This document shows positions 1 to 7,343 of a stretch of DNA of 64,000 nt, piece after piece. The notes beneath the pieces were generated by a model that saw nothing but the letters and a program-made list of their open reading frames with translations, ran no database searches and was not told where the DNA came from. The translations under genes and the position numbers were made by a program. How positions within the stretch are numbered: position 1 is the stretch's first letter; each line of letters starts with the position of its first letter. The DNA comes from VRUE01 sp963702575 (GTDB taxonomy: Bacteria > Actinomycetota > Thermoleophilia > Solirubrobacterales > 70-9). Location: contig CAVPCU010000006.1 of assembly GCA_963702575.1 (NCBI GenBank), positions 530,447 through 594,446 of the forward strand. The letters are read 5' to 3'.

Positions 1-180
1 CGAGGTCGAATACCGGCCGATCCAGAGCCGCGTCCTCCCAGTCGATGAGGACGAGAATGCCGTCGGCAGCGACGAGGATGTTGTCGCGAAACGGATCCCC
101 GTGGGTCAGCGAGCACGGACCTCCTTCTTCTGCCACGTCTGCAGTTCGGGCATGTTGTTGCAGCGCCCATCGGGGAAAGG
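1..180 (-). pseudogene. Homoserine kinase II-like phosphotransferase, 3' part (IS-disrupted)
   Basis: The minus strand encodes the C-terminal half of an APH/homoserine-kinase-type-II fold: the catalytic loop reads HGDPFRDNIL and is followed by LIDWEDAA, the metal-binding Asp segment. It runs off the left window edge. The 5' half lies at 2813-3284, on the other side of an IS21 element. Joining the halves after removing the element and one 6-bp target copy gives one uninterrupted frame (…KIDPFPRWALQQ…). Such kinases phosphorylate small hydroxyl substrates with ATP; the true substrate is unknown. The insertion separates the N-lobe from the catalytic loop, so the gene is expected to be inactive here. 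Confidence 0.8.
175..180. repeat. Target-site duplication GAAAGG, left copy
   Basis: The six bases GAAAGG directly precede the IS21 end at 181. The same six bases follow its other end at 2813-2818. Removing the element and one copy restores the frame of the interrupted kinase, so this is a genuine duplication. Confidence 0.85.
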
Positions 181-274
181 TGTCAACGGCCATCGGTTTC
201 TCCCCAGCGGCGGCCATCCAACCTCCCCGCTGACGGCCACGTTTATTCCCCACCGGCGGCCATCGGTTCTCCCC
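181..274. repeat. IS21 terminal array, four GGCCA-N8-9-CTCCCC-like units
   Basis: Four degenerate direct repeats with GGCCA at 188, 212, 235 and 258 (spacing 24, 23, 23), each ending in a CCCC block. The opposite end has the same spacing. Multiple terminal repeats are known IstA binding sites in IS21 elements, so these are probably transposase sites. Confidence 0.75.
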
Positions 275-288
275 GCTTGAGCCCTTCT

Positions 289-337
289 CTCGCAGCGGCG
301 TAGCGGAGGCCGTAGGCCGTAGCGCAGCTGCTGCGAG
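289..337 (-). terminator. Hairpin downstream of istB
   Basis: The arms CTCGCAGC (289-296) and GCTGCGAG (330-337) flank a GC-rich, partly self-complementary centre just after the istB stop. There is no T-tract, so a terminator role is only a guess. The same structure is present in the second element copy. Confidence 0.3.
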
Positions 338-350
338 CGGAGCTCTTGCG

Positions 351-1133
351 TCAGCTCAGCGGCACCACCCCCTTACCCTCGGTCGCCTGGGTGAGCCGGT
401 AGCTATCGGCCCCCTCGGTGACGATGACGTGCGCGTGGTGAAGCAGCCGGTCGACGGTTGCCGCGGCGAGGGTACGCGGCATCAGCTCGTCGAAGCCCGA
501 GGGGTGCAGGTTGGAGGTGATCGCCAGGGAGCGCTTCTCATAGGCGGCGTCGACGACGCGAAAGAGCGCCTCGGCGGCCTCCTCGGAGACCGGGACCATG
601 CCGACGTCGTCGATCACGATCAGATCGGTGCGGATCAGCTTGCCGATCGCCTTGGCGACCGAGCCGTCGGCGCGGTGGCCGCGCAGGAGCGTCTCGAGGC
701 TCTCCAGCGTGTGCCAGGCGACGGTCTTGCCCTTCTCGATCGCCAGGTGCCCGAGCGCCTCCACGAAATGGCTCTTGCCGGTCCCGCTCGGCCCGCAGAC
801 ACACAGCACCTCCGAGCGCTCCACCCACTCCAGGGTTCGCAGCGCCTGCTGGGTCGCGGCGGGGATCGAGGAGGCCTCCTCTTCCCAGGCCTCGAAGGTC
901 TTGCCGGCGGGAAGGCCCGAGCGCTTGCGGCGGGTGCGGATCGCCGCCTCCGAGCGCCCGGCAGCCTCGGCCTCCATCAAGACGCGCAGGATCTCCAGCG
1001 GCTCCCAGCGCTGGGAGGCGGCGGTGGCGATCACCTCCGGCGCGGCCTTGCGCACGTGCGGCAGGCGCAGGGTGCGCAGGAGCTTCTCCATCTCGACCGG
1101 CAGGGGCGGGGCCTTGGGCGTCTCGACACTCAT
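351..1133 (-). CDS. istB: IS21 transposition helper ATPase IstB
   Basis: The product is a 260-residue AAA+ helper that assists IstA in target capture. The Walker A motif is GPSGTGKSH near residue 108 and Walker B is LIVIDDVGM near 165, followed by a sensor region TSNL. The start ATG overlaps the istA stop as ATGA, implying translational coupling. An in-frame upstream extension exists but lies inside istA and lacks family similarity. Length and motifs match IstB proteins. The second copy at 63056-63838 has the same translation. Confidence 0.93.
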   Translation of the reverse strand: MSVETPKAPPLPVEMEKLLRTLRLPHVRKAAPEVIATAASQRWEPLEILRVLMEAEAAGRSEAAIRTRRKRSGLPAGKTFEAWEEEASSIPAATQQALRTLEWVERSEVLCVCGPSGTGKSHFVEALGHLAIEKGKTVAWHTLESLETLLRGHRADGSVAKAIGKLIRTDLIVIDDVGMVPVSEEAAEALFRVVDAAYEKRSLAITSNLHPSGFDELMPRTLAAATVDRLLHHAHVIVTEGADSYRLTQATEGKGVVPLS

Positions 1134-2623
1134 TTCCCGAACCCCTCCCAGGCCGCGGTGGAGCCCTGCAGGGTGGCGGCCTCGGTGCGACGGCGCGGGA
1201 ACTCGATCACCTCGGCGCTCTCGCGGTGGGCGAGGATCGAGGCGAGGTCGCCGTCGCCGAAGCGCTCGACGTCGGCTGCGGCCTCCAGGGCGGCATCGAC
1301 CTCCCCGGCGCCGTGCATCTTCGCCAGGTCGACCGCCTCGGCCATCTTGCGCCGCACCCTGGTGGCGCCGACCGAGGCGGCCCGCGTCAGCCACTTGCAG
1401 GCCCCGGGCCCGATCGCAAGGAAGGCCGCCTCCTCGGCGCCGGCTGCGCGGGGACGGCGCCCCAGGGCGCCTGGCGGGCGGGGCGGGTAGTGCTCCTCGG
1501 AGATCCGCGGGCTCCCCGGCGTGGTCAGCTCGTGGCGGGCGACCTCGCGTGGGCCGTGGGCGCCGTCGGCGTGCACGACGACGAGGCGGCCGTCGTGGGC
1601 CCTGGCCCAGACGCGCTCTCCGACCAGCTCGTGGGGGACCGAGTAGATCGCCCTTCCCACTGAGATCGTCGACTCCTTGGAGACCTTTCGCGTCTCCCCG
1701 AAGCAGATGGTGTGCGGGGCATCGGGCAGTGGGTGCAGGCGACCTCGCTCCTCACGCAGCATCTCCGCCGGGACGCGACCGGTGACCCGGTGCTCGCGGC
1801 CGTTGACCTGCTCGCAGAAGGACTCACAGGCCGCCTCCAGCTCGGCGAAGCTCGCGTATCCGGGCCGCAGGTTGTGGTCGGTCGGCACCAGGTCGGCCTT
1901 GGCGACCCGCACGGTCGCCTCCGAGCCTCCCTTGGACTCCGGGTCCGCCGGCACGCAGGTGGCGACGCTCAGCCCGTAGTGGCGCGAGGCGGCGACGATC
2001 TGCGGGTTGCGCACGGCGATCCCGCAGACGTGGCTGGTGGTGACGGTCTTCTCGTTGTCGGTCAAGGCGTAGGTGGGAGAGCCGCCAAAAGCCCGCAGGG
2101 CCCGGTCGAGCGCCATAACGACCGAGGGCAGGGTGCGGTCGGCGAGCGGCAGGACGACGCGAAAGCGCGACCAGGCGAGCCAGGCGCAAAACAGCGAGGT
2201 CGGCCTGCCGTCGATGGCGGGGCCGTCGCCGTAGTCCCACTGCATCCACAGGCCGGGCTCGGTGACCCAGGGCGCCAGCACGCGCCTGTGCCCGGCCTCA
2301 TAGGCGGCCTTGACGCGGGCCACCGCCCGCCTTGTCGTGCGCGGCGAGCCCTCATAGCCCATCGCCTCGAGCCGCTCGTGCACCTTGTCGGCGCGAACCT
2401 TTCCCTGAGAGCGCTCGACAAGCTCGGCGATCTTGCCCTCGTAGTCGACAGTGCGCGGGCAGGGTCGCTGTCTTCGTCCCCAATCGCCGCCCGCGGCTTC
2501 CCGCTCTTCCACGTAATAGGCGACCGTCTTGTGATCGCAGCCGGCCAGCTCCGCCGCTCCTCGCAACGTGCCGACCAGGTCATATGCCTCAAGAATCTCC
2601 ATCACTTCCTCCGCTTTCTTCAA
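1130..2623 (-). CDS. istA: IS21 transposase IstA
   Basis: DDE transposase of about 497 residues. It has an N-terminal helix-turn-helix (AAELAGCDHKTVAYYV), then a retroviral-integrase-type core with acidic residues in QWDYGDG, LTDNEKT and GGSEATVR, and a C-terminal Mu-type barrel region. I chose the TTG at 2623 because GAGGAGG sits 7 bases upstream; an ATG further up would start inside the terminal repeats. It is co-transcribed with istB. All key residues are present, so it should be functional. Confidence 0.9.
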   Translation of the reverse strand: MKKAEEVMEILEAYDLVGTLRGAAELAGCDHKTVAYYVEEREAAGGDWGRRQRPCPRTVDYEGKIAELVERSQGKVRADKVHERLEAMGYEGSPRTTRRAVARVKAAYEAGHRRVLAPWVTEPGLWMQWDYGDGPAIDGRPTSLFCAWLAWSRFRVVLPLADRTLPSVVMALDRALRAFGGSPTYALTDNEKTVTTSHVCGIAVRNPQIVAASRHYGLSVATCVPADPESKGGSEATVRVAKADLVPTDHNLRPGYASFAELEAACESFCEQVNGREHRVTGRVPAEMLREERGRLHPLPDAPHTICFGETRKVSKESTISVGRAIYSVPHELVGERVWARAHDGRLVVVHADGAHGPREVARHELTTPGSPRISEEHYPPRPPGALGRRPRAAGAEEAAFLAIGPGACKWLTRAASVGATRVRRKMAEAVDLAKMHGAGEVDAALEAAADVERFGDGDLASILAHRESAEVIEFPRRRTEAATLQGSTAAWEGFGK

Positions 2624-2718
2624 TCCGACGCCTCCTCGTCTGCTTGCCGAAGGGGCGAGCCGTAGCGAGGCGGGCGGTCGGCACCGGCCGTCTCGGCCGG
2701 CGGTTTTCAGTCGTCGGT

Positions 2719-2812
2719 GGGGAGATCCGATGGCCGCCACTGGGGAGGTTTGGTGACCGCCAGCGGGGAGTTCCGGTGGCCGCCTATGGGGAGATTCTCA
2801 TGGCCGCCGTCA
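2719..2812. repeat. IS21 terminal array, right end of copy 1
   Basis: Four degenerate units, read from the outer end inward, have spacings of 24, 23 and 23 bases. This mirrors the array at 181-274 in inverted orientation. One unit carries GGTCA instead of GGCCA. Confidence 0.72.
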
Positions 2813-2818
2813 GAAAGG
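2813..2818. repeat. Target-site duplication GAAAGG, right copy
   Basis: Matches the six bases at 175-180 on the other side of the IS21 element. Confidence 0.85.
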
Positions 2819-3284
2819 GGTCGATCTTTGTCTGTGTCAGCCAGGAGAGATCGGACGGACCGATGCGCAAGGTGGGGGGGACGTCGCATGGGATCTCGGA
2901 TTGGTGGACCCTCGCGAGAAGGGCACCCAGCTCGAATAGCTCGGCCTCGCTCAAAGGCCCAGTGTTAGCTCCCTCGACGAACGGCGTGACGATTACCGGC
3001 TTGTTCTCGACGAGATAGGCCCACCGGTCCGCGCGCGTCTTGATCGGTGGCGGCGTGGGGATGCCGTAGCTCGCCACTTCGTGCAGAAACGCACCGTAGG
3101 CCTCAGCCGAAGCGTAGCTCTGCGACTCCAGCACGGTGGCGACAAAGTCATTCCCGGGTCCAGATAGGAGATAGCTCGTATTCCTCGCGCCGCCATCGAT
3201 GTAATGGAGAGATACCGGCCCAAGTGAGAACTCCCGGGCGATCGCGACCAGGTTGGACTCGGTTAGCTCGGTGCGAAGGGCCAT
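2813..3284 (-). pseudogene. Homoserine kinase II-like phosphotransferase, 5' part
   Basis: About 157 codons from an ATG at 3284. The N-lobe resembles type II homoserine kinase/APH proteins: a glycine-rich segment GGARNTSYLL, a family-typical stretch VIVTPFVEG and LGALLARVH. The IS21 element truncates it before the catalytic loop, and the rest is at 1-180. The gene is divergent from the SHMT-like gene at 3387, with about 100 bases between the two starts, so the pair may share control. Intact relatives transfer phosphate from ATP to a hydroxyl; the real substrate cannot be told. Confidence 0.8.
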
Positions 3285-3318
3285 TTCAAGGGAAGGGGCG
3301 CTGCGCCCGCCATCAGAA

Positions 3319-3347
3319 ATTATTCGTATCTAATAAGGTACGAGCAA
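3319..3347 (-). promoter_or_regulatory. Predicted promoter of the kinase gene
   Basis: On the minus strand TTGCTC (3342-3347) and AATAAT (3319-3324) are separated by 17 bases, a fair sigma70-like match. The kinase ATG is at 3284. Prediction by eye only. Confidence 0.4.
3324..3343. promoter_or_regulatory. Dyad in the divergent intergenic region
   Basis: TCGTATC and GGTACGA form an imperfect palindrome around a TAATAA centre. It overlaps the predicted kinase promoter spacer, where a regulator could control both divergent genes. No regulator gene is adjacent. Confidence 0.3.
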
Positions 3348-3364
3348 ATGTCCATCGCCGCAAA

Positions 3365-3391
3365 CGATAACTAGGAATTATCCGAGGTGGG
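3365..3391 (+). repeat. 27-bp inverted repeat, left copy (candidate recombination site)
   Basis: This 27-bp sequence recurs exactly, in inverted orientation, at 7317-7343. It contains the dyad GATAACTAGGAATTATC (arms GATAA/TTATC, 7-base centre), an AGGA that can serve as ribosome binding site and the GTG start of the gene at 3387. Identity stops abruptly on both sides. Confidence 0.9.
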
Positions 3392-4646
3392 GATCGACCG
3401 CGGTTCCCTAATCGACTCCCTTGCGAAGCAGCGGGACGAACTGCGTCGATCGATCGTCCTCACGCCGGTCGACAGCCTTCCGCTCCTCCTTGCCGACCGG
3501 GAGCACACCGGTTTCCTCCACGGCCTCTACCTAACTGACAAGAACCGCGATCCGGCGGCGATGCGCGAAGCGAAGATCCTCTTCGGTGGGCGCGAAACAG
3601 CGGCCAACGACATCGCGAATATCCACCGTCTCCTCGCCGATCGACTGCACGCCGCCGATGGGTCGATGCGGCTGCTCGCCGGGTTGCACGCCCATACGGC
3701 GACCTTCATGAGCATCAGCCGGATCGGTCAGACGGTGATGCTGCTGCCCGAGGAGGCGGGCGGGCACTTCAGTACTCACACCATCCTCGAACGCCTCGGA
3801 TTGAGGATCTTGGACATCCCGGTCGACTACAAAGGTCTCCGCGTCGATCGCACCGCGACCCTCGAGCTGATCGAGCAGCGCAGCCCGGACTTCATCTTCG
3901 TTGATCGCAGTGAGGGTCTCCGGTACGAGGACTTTTCCTTCCTCGGCGCGGTCGAGGGCCCGACGAAGGTGTTTGATGCGTCGCAGTACCTCGCGCAAAT
4001 TCTCACGGGCCGTTACAAGAACCCACTTGACTGGGGATTTGGGCTGATGCTCTTTTCGCTGCACAAGAGCTTCCCCGGACCCCAGAAGGCCGGAGTCGTA
4101 ACCCGGGAGCGGGACGATGTCTGGGAGCGACTGATCAAGGGCCTCGGCGTACTGGTCTCAAGCTCCCACGCCGAGAACACGTATCTAGCCGGACTCTCGC
4201 TGCTCCGCGACCAATGGCTGGAGGACTTTTCCTCGCGGTTGCTGGCTAGTGCAATCGCACTGGAATCAGAGCTGGCCGGGCGTGGCGTTCCGGTGGTCGA
4301 GCGGTCGACACAGGGAAAGGTCGACTGGCCCGACACCCACCACATTTGGATCAGGCCCGGTGACAACGAGATTGCATTCCTCCAATACGAGCGCCTGGTC
4401 GCAGCCAGGATCCACTCCAACTATAGGAAGTTGCCATACGATCTTGGCTACGGCCTGCGCCTCGGTACCGCCTATTCATCGATGGCGGGAGTCGGGGTGC
4501 AGCACACGGGAGAGCTGGCGGACATCATGGCCTCAGCCTTCGAAGGCGATGTAGGCCCGAGCCTCCGCCGGCGGGTCGAAGAGCTGGCCCGGGACGCCGC
4601 CGCCGAGGCAATTCTTCCCGGTCGCTACTGGTTGACGAACGGGTAG
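3387..4646 (+). CDS. SHMT-like PLP-dependent enzyme
   Basis: The 419-residue protein has the fold-type-I layout of serine hydroxymethyltransferase: a GGHFSTH segment near residue 126, the PLP Asp in VFDASQ near 197, and the Schiff-base Lys in SLHKSFPGP near 227, equivalent to THKTxxGPR of GlyA. Overall similarity looks distant, so the substrate may not be serine/glycine. The GTG start lies inside the left 27-bp repeat with AGGA about 10 bases upstream. The 3' end overlaps the convergent ATPase gene by 22 bases. Base composition is less GC-rich than the core genes, suggesting acquired DNA. A related threonine-aldolase-like activity is possible. Confidence 0.75.
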   Translation: MGIDRGSLIDSLAKQRDELRRSIVLTPVDSLPLLLADREHTGFLHGLYLTDKNRDPAAMREAKILFGGRETAANDIANIHRLLADRLHAADGSMRLLAGLHAHTATFMSISRIGQTVMLLPEEAGGHFSTHTILERLGLRILDIPVDYKGLRVDRTATLELIEQRSPDFIFVDRSEGLRYEDFSFLGAVEGPTKVFDASQYLAQILTGRYKNPLDWGFGLMLFSLHKSFPGPQKAGVVTRERDDVWERLIKGLGVLVSSSHAENTYLAGLSLLRDQWLEDFSSRLLASAIALESELAGRGVPVVERSTQGKVDWPDTHHIWIRPGDNEIAFLQYERLVAARIHSNYRKLPYDLGYGLRLGTAYSSMAGVGVQHTGELADIMASAFEGDVGPSLRRRVEELARDAAAEAILPGRYWLTNG

Positions 4647-7321
4647 AAGCGAAAGATCTCCGCCAGATGAAGTGGCGATGGAGAGCTAATCGCCGCGAGA
4701 TGGCGAAGCAACCTTTGCTCGAAACCGTAGCCACCGCTCGTCGCCGCCATCTCCATCGCGCCAAGCTCGGCAGGGTCGAGCGGGGTCGCGGATTCGACGC
4801 AGCGGTGAAGGAGCATCAGCAGTGTCGCCCTGAACTCTCCGTACTGGTTTCCGACGGCTCGGTCGAGCATCTGCACCTGGTTCAAGTAGTCCTTCGCCTG
4901 CTGTAAGTGCGCGGTGCTCGCCTCGGGGTTGCGATCGAGATCTTTGATCGCCTGAAAGTACGCGAGCATCTCGCGGCGAAAGCGGTAGAAGTGAGGGAAG
5001 CTGGCGAGCATGTTCTGTGACCCACCCACGATGAATTTTTCGTACTCGTTCAGTGGCCCGTCGAGCGCCTGAAGGTCCGCACCTCGCTCGATCATCCGGG
5101 CGTTGAGAGCTTCGGCTAATAGATAGCTCTCCTCGCGGTCGCCGTAGAGTCCGAACTCTTCGCGCGCCCGGCTGTAAAGGCGCTGTCCACAGAAGATCAA
5201 ACTCTCGACCGTTTCGACATCCTCCCGCTTGAGAGTGGCGTTGGCCGCCTCACCGGGCTCTATTTCTTCACCGAATATCGCCACGCGTGGGAGGAAGACG
5301 TGGGTGATCAAATGGGCTTCCGTGTAGAGAATTCGCAGGGCCTCGTAGGTGGGAAGCTGCTTGCTCAGTCGCTTGCGTAGCTTCTCGTGGTCGCGCGGAA
5401 CGAACGCTGCGGCGTTGGACTCACCGGAGAGGTAGAGATGGCGAAGCCCATCGAAGTAGATCCGACCGAGTGAATACAGGCGCCAATGCCCGGCTCCACC
5501 GTCTAGGCGGTCGAATCCCTGGGCAGCCAGCCACAGTAGTCGCTGTGGGTCAAAGGTCCCCCGGTGGGCAGCGATGTGCATTTCCCAGTACTCGCCGACG
5601 ATGGCGACGAAGGGATCGGGGTGATTGACAAGGAAGTCGAGACCCTCCCGATAGTTGTCTTGGTGCCGGGCCTCGAGCCTGCTGGCGGCGAGTATCACGA
5701 CCAACTCGCGGGATGAATCTGCGCCTAGGTCCAAGCCGTCTGCCAGCAGTTCCCGCGACTCGCTGAACTCGCCCGCGCGGTCGAGCAGGATCCCCAGTTG
5801 CAGCAACGTCGAGTCGTCGAGCTTGTAGCGTTTCCTTGCCCTTTCGAGGCAGTTCCGCATGCGCTGATACGAGCCCTTGAGCAAGGCCGCATCGAATTTT
5901 GCGGCAAGGGTCTCTTGGTCGCCGATCTCGACCGCGATCAACCATGCCCGCATCGCGACCTCATCGCCTACTTGGCGAGCCAGTCTCTCCTTACCGACGG
6001 CCAGGAAAATCGGCATGAAGGTGCGATCGCCCCAGAGTTCGTCGACGCATTGCCTGGCGATGTCCTCATGGAAGATGAAACGGGCGGCATCAATCTGGAT
6101 CTTCGGCACCAAGCCGATCCTCTGAAGCGTCCGTAACGCGAGCGCCAGCCGGACCGTCTCGATAGTCGCTGAACCTCCCGACGCGTGCGCGGCGATGCGG
6201 ATCGCGCGACGAAGCGAGCGTCGCGAGAACGCTCCGCGGTGCATCGAGACAGCAGTCAGGAGGGCGAACATCCTGATGCTCTCCGGGCTCACCTGCGAGG
6301 TGTCGCCCGCCAGCATGTGTGCGGCGTCCACAACCTCAGGCGGCAGAGAGCGGTTACGGGCGATCACCTGAGCGAGATGTAGCTGCGCCGCTGAGGCGAG
6401 GCCGTCTTTTTCAAGGCTCCGGATCAGATCCTCGGCGTCCTCATCGAAATCCGAGACCTCGCTGGCGAGTCCAACTGAGCCCGGACCCAGAAGCTCCCGG
6501 TGGCGTTCTCCGGCTTTCGCCTCCGCGAGGAGCCTCACGTCCTGGCCCGGGCTCAGATTCCAGGCGGCGGACTCCCGCGTCAGAAACACCACCAGCCGCT
6601 CGTTCGCACTGTCAGATTCACCGACGAACCGCTTGGTCAGACTTTTCAGCAGTTCCGGGCTGACAAGCTGGAAGTTGTCGATGAGCAGCACGGCATCGTC
6701 GTGTCGAAGGGTCCCCAGTTGGTTTTCGAGCTCGCGCTGGATCGCCTCCGAGTAGCTGAAGTCGTACAGGAAGCAGCGACCGCCCAGCTCAAACAACTCA
6801 GGATCGCGGATTAATCTTTGGACGAAGCGCAGTGCGGCGCGCGTCTTGCCCGTCCCGCTATTCCCTTCGATGAACCAAAAATCGCCCAGGTGCTCGCTAT
6901 TACAGGCGCCGGAGAGCTCCTTCAGCACATCTTCCTGGTCTGCGTAGTCAAAGACAGGCGCCCGGAAGACGCTAGGGGTGAGCCAGCAGGCGATGCCGCG
7001 ATCGTGGTGATCGGCGCGGTACTCGTGGTTGCACGCGGTGGCAACCCATCGCCGCAACCGTGCGATCGCCCTGTCGAGAGTCCCACTGACCGCATTCGTC
7101 TGAAGCAAGAGGAGATAGGTGAGAGCCAGTAGTGGACCGACGAGTTTGAGCAGTATCTCTCCCACCGTCGGGTCGGACGAGACCGTGAGCGATTTGATCG
7201 TCGGCAGACTGAGCGCGATGGCGACGAGGGGGACCAGCGCGAACTTGAGGACCGTAAGCGTCCGGTCAACCGGTCTGACCAGGGTGGCGACCCGATTTCC
7301 ATTCAGCAACCTTCCTCCCAC
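4625..7321 (-). CDS. Membrane-anchored P-loop (STAND/NACHT-like) ATPase
   Basis: The 898-residue protein starts with two hydrophobic segments (about residues 22-40 and 57-75). An NTPase domain follows with Walker A GNSGTGKT (153-160), Walker B AVLLIDNF (210-217) and a sensor-like VVFLTRES. The remaining ~600 residues are helical and TPR-like. This suits a signal-sensing STAND-type ATPase at the membrane, as seen in several defence or regulatory systems, but no effector domain is recognisable. The GTG start lies in the right 27-bp repeat, 17 bases after the recombinase stop, so the two are probably co-transcribed. Function unknown. Confidence 0.7.
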   Translation of the reverse strand: MGGRLLNGNRVATLVRPVDRTLTVLKFALVPLVAIALSLPTIKSLTVSSDPTVGEILLKLVGPLLALTYLLLLQTNAVSGTLDRAIARLRRWVATACNHEYRADHHDRGIACWLTPSVFRAPVFDYADQEDVLKELSGACNSEHLGDFWFIEGNSGTGKTRAALRFVQRLIRDPELFELGGRCFLYDFSYSEAIQRELENQLGTLRHDDAVLLIDNFQLVSPELLKSLTKRFVGESDSANERLVVFLTRESAAWNLSPGQDVRLLAEAKAGERHRELLGPGSVGLASEVSDFDEDAEDLIRSLEKDGLASAAQLHLAQVIARNRSLPPEVVDAAHMLAGDTSQVSPESIRMFALLTAVSMHRGAFSRRSLRRAIRIAAHASGGSATIETVRLALALRTLQRIGLVPKIQIDAARFIFHEDIARQCVDELWGDRTFMPIFLAVGKERLARQVGDEVAMRAWLIAVEIGDQETLAAKFDAALLKGSYQRMRNCLERARKRYKLDDSTLLQLGILLDRAGEFSESRELLADGLDLGADSSRELVVILAASRLEARHQDNYREGLDFLVNHPDPFVAIVGEYWEMHIAAHRGTFDPQRLLWLAAQGFDRLDGGAGHWRLYSLGRIYFDGLRHLYLSGESNAAAFVPRDHEKLRKRLSKQLPTYEALRILYTEAHLITHVFLPRVAIFGEEIEPGEAANATLKREDVETVESLIFCGQRLYSRAREEFGLYGDREESYLLAEALNARMIERGADLQALDGPLNEYEKFIVGGSQNMLASFPHFYRFRREMLAYFQAIKDLDRNPEASTAHLQQAKDYLNQVQMLDRAVGNQYGEFRATLLMLLHRCVESATPLDPAELGAMEMAATSGGYGFEQRLLRHLAAISSPSPLHLAEIFRFYPFVNQ

Positions 7322-7343
7322 CTCGGATAATTCCTAGTTATCG
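7317..7343 (-). repeat. 27-bp inverted repeat, right copy (candidate recombination site)
   Basis: Exact inverted copy of 3365-3391. It holds both the recombinase stop codon (TAA at 7338-7340) and the GTG start of the ATPase gene (7321). Confidence 0.9.

Larger units (their letters stand above)
181..2812 (-). mobile_element. IS21-family insertion sequence, complete copy 1
   Basis: The element is 2632 bp with TG…CA termini. The related imperfect ends read TGTCAACGGCCATCGG at the left and TGACGGCGGCCATGAG, inverted, at the right. It carries istA and istB with an ATGA overlap, the classic IS21 layout. A 6-bp direct repeat flanks it and the kinase gene it entered is reconstructed on excision. A copy that appears identical lies in inverted orientation at 61377-64000. 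Intact ends, intact genes and the near-perfect duplicate suggest a recent, possibly active element. Confidence 0.93.
3365..7343. other. Candidate invertible DNA segment
   Basis: About 3.98 kb bounded by perfect 27-bp inverted repeats and adjoining a complete tyrosine recombinase gene. It contains two convergent genes, each starting inside one repeat copy. Inversion would exchange which gene lies downstream of the recombinase and which lies downstream of the left intergenic region, while keeping start codons, ribosome binding sites and the recombinase stop codon intact. The inversion itself is inferred. Confidence 0.65.

Noticed and set aside
181..274. The IS21 terminal repeats as a CRISPR array
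   Set aside because: Units are degenerate and about 23 bases apart with no spacers of CRISPR length, and they recur at every IS end; no cas genes.
3365..7343. The 27-bp repeats as attL/attR of an integrated element
   Set aside because: Attachment sites of an integrated element are direct repeats; these are inverted and sit at gene starts.
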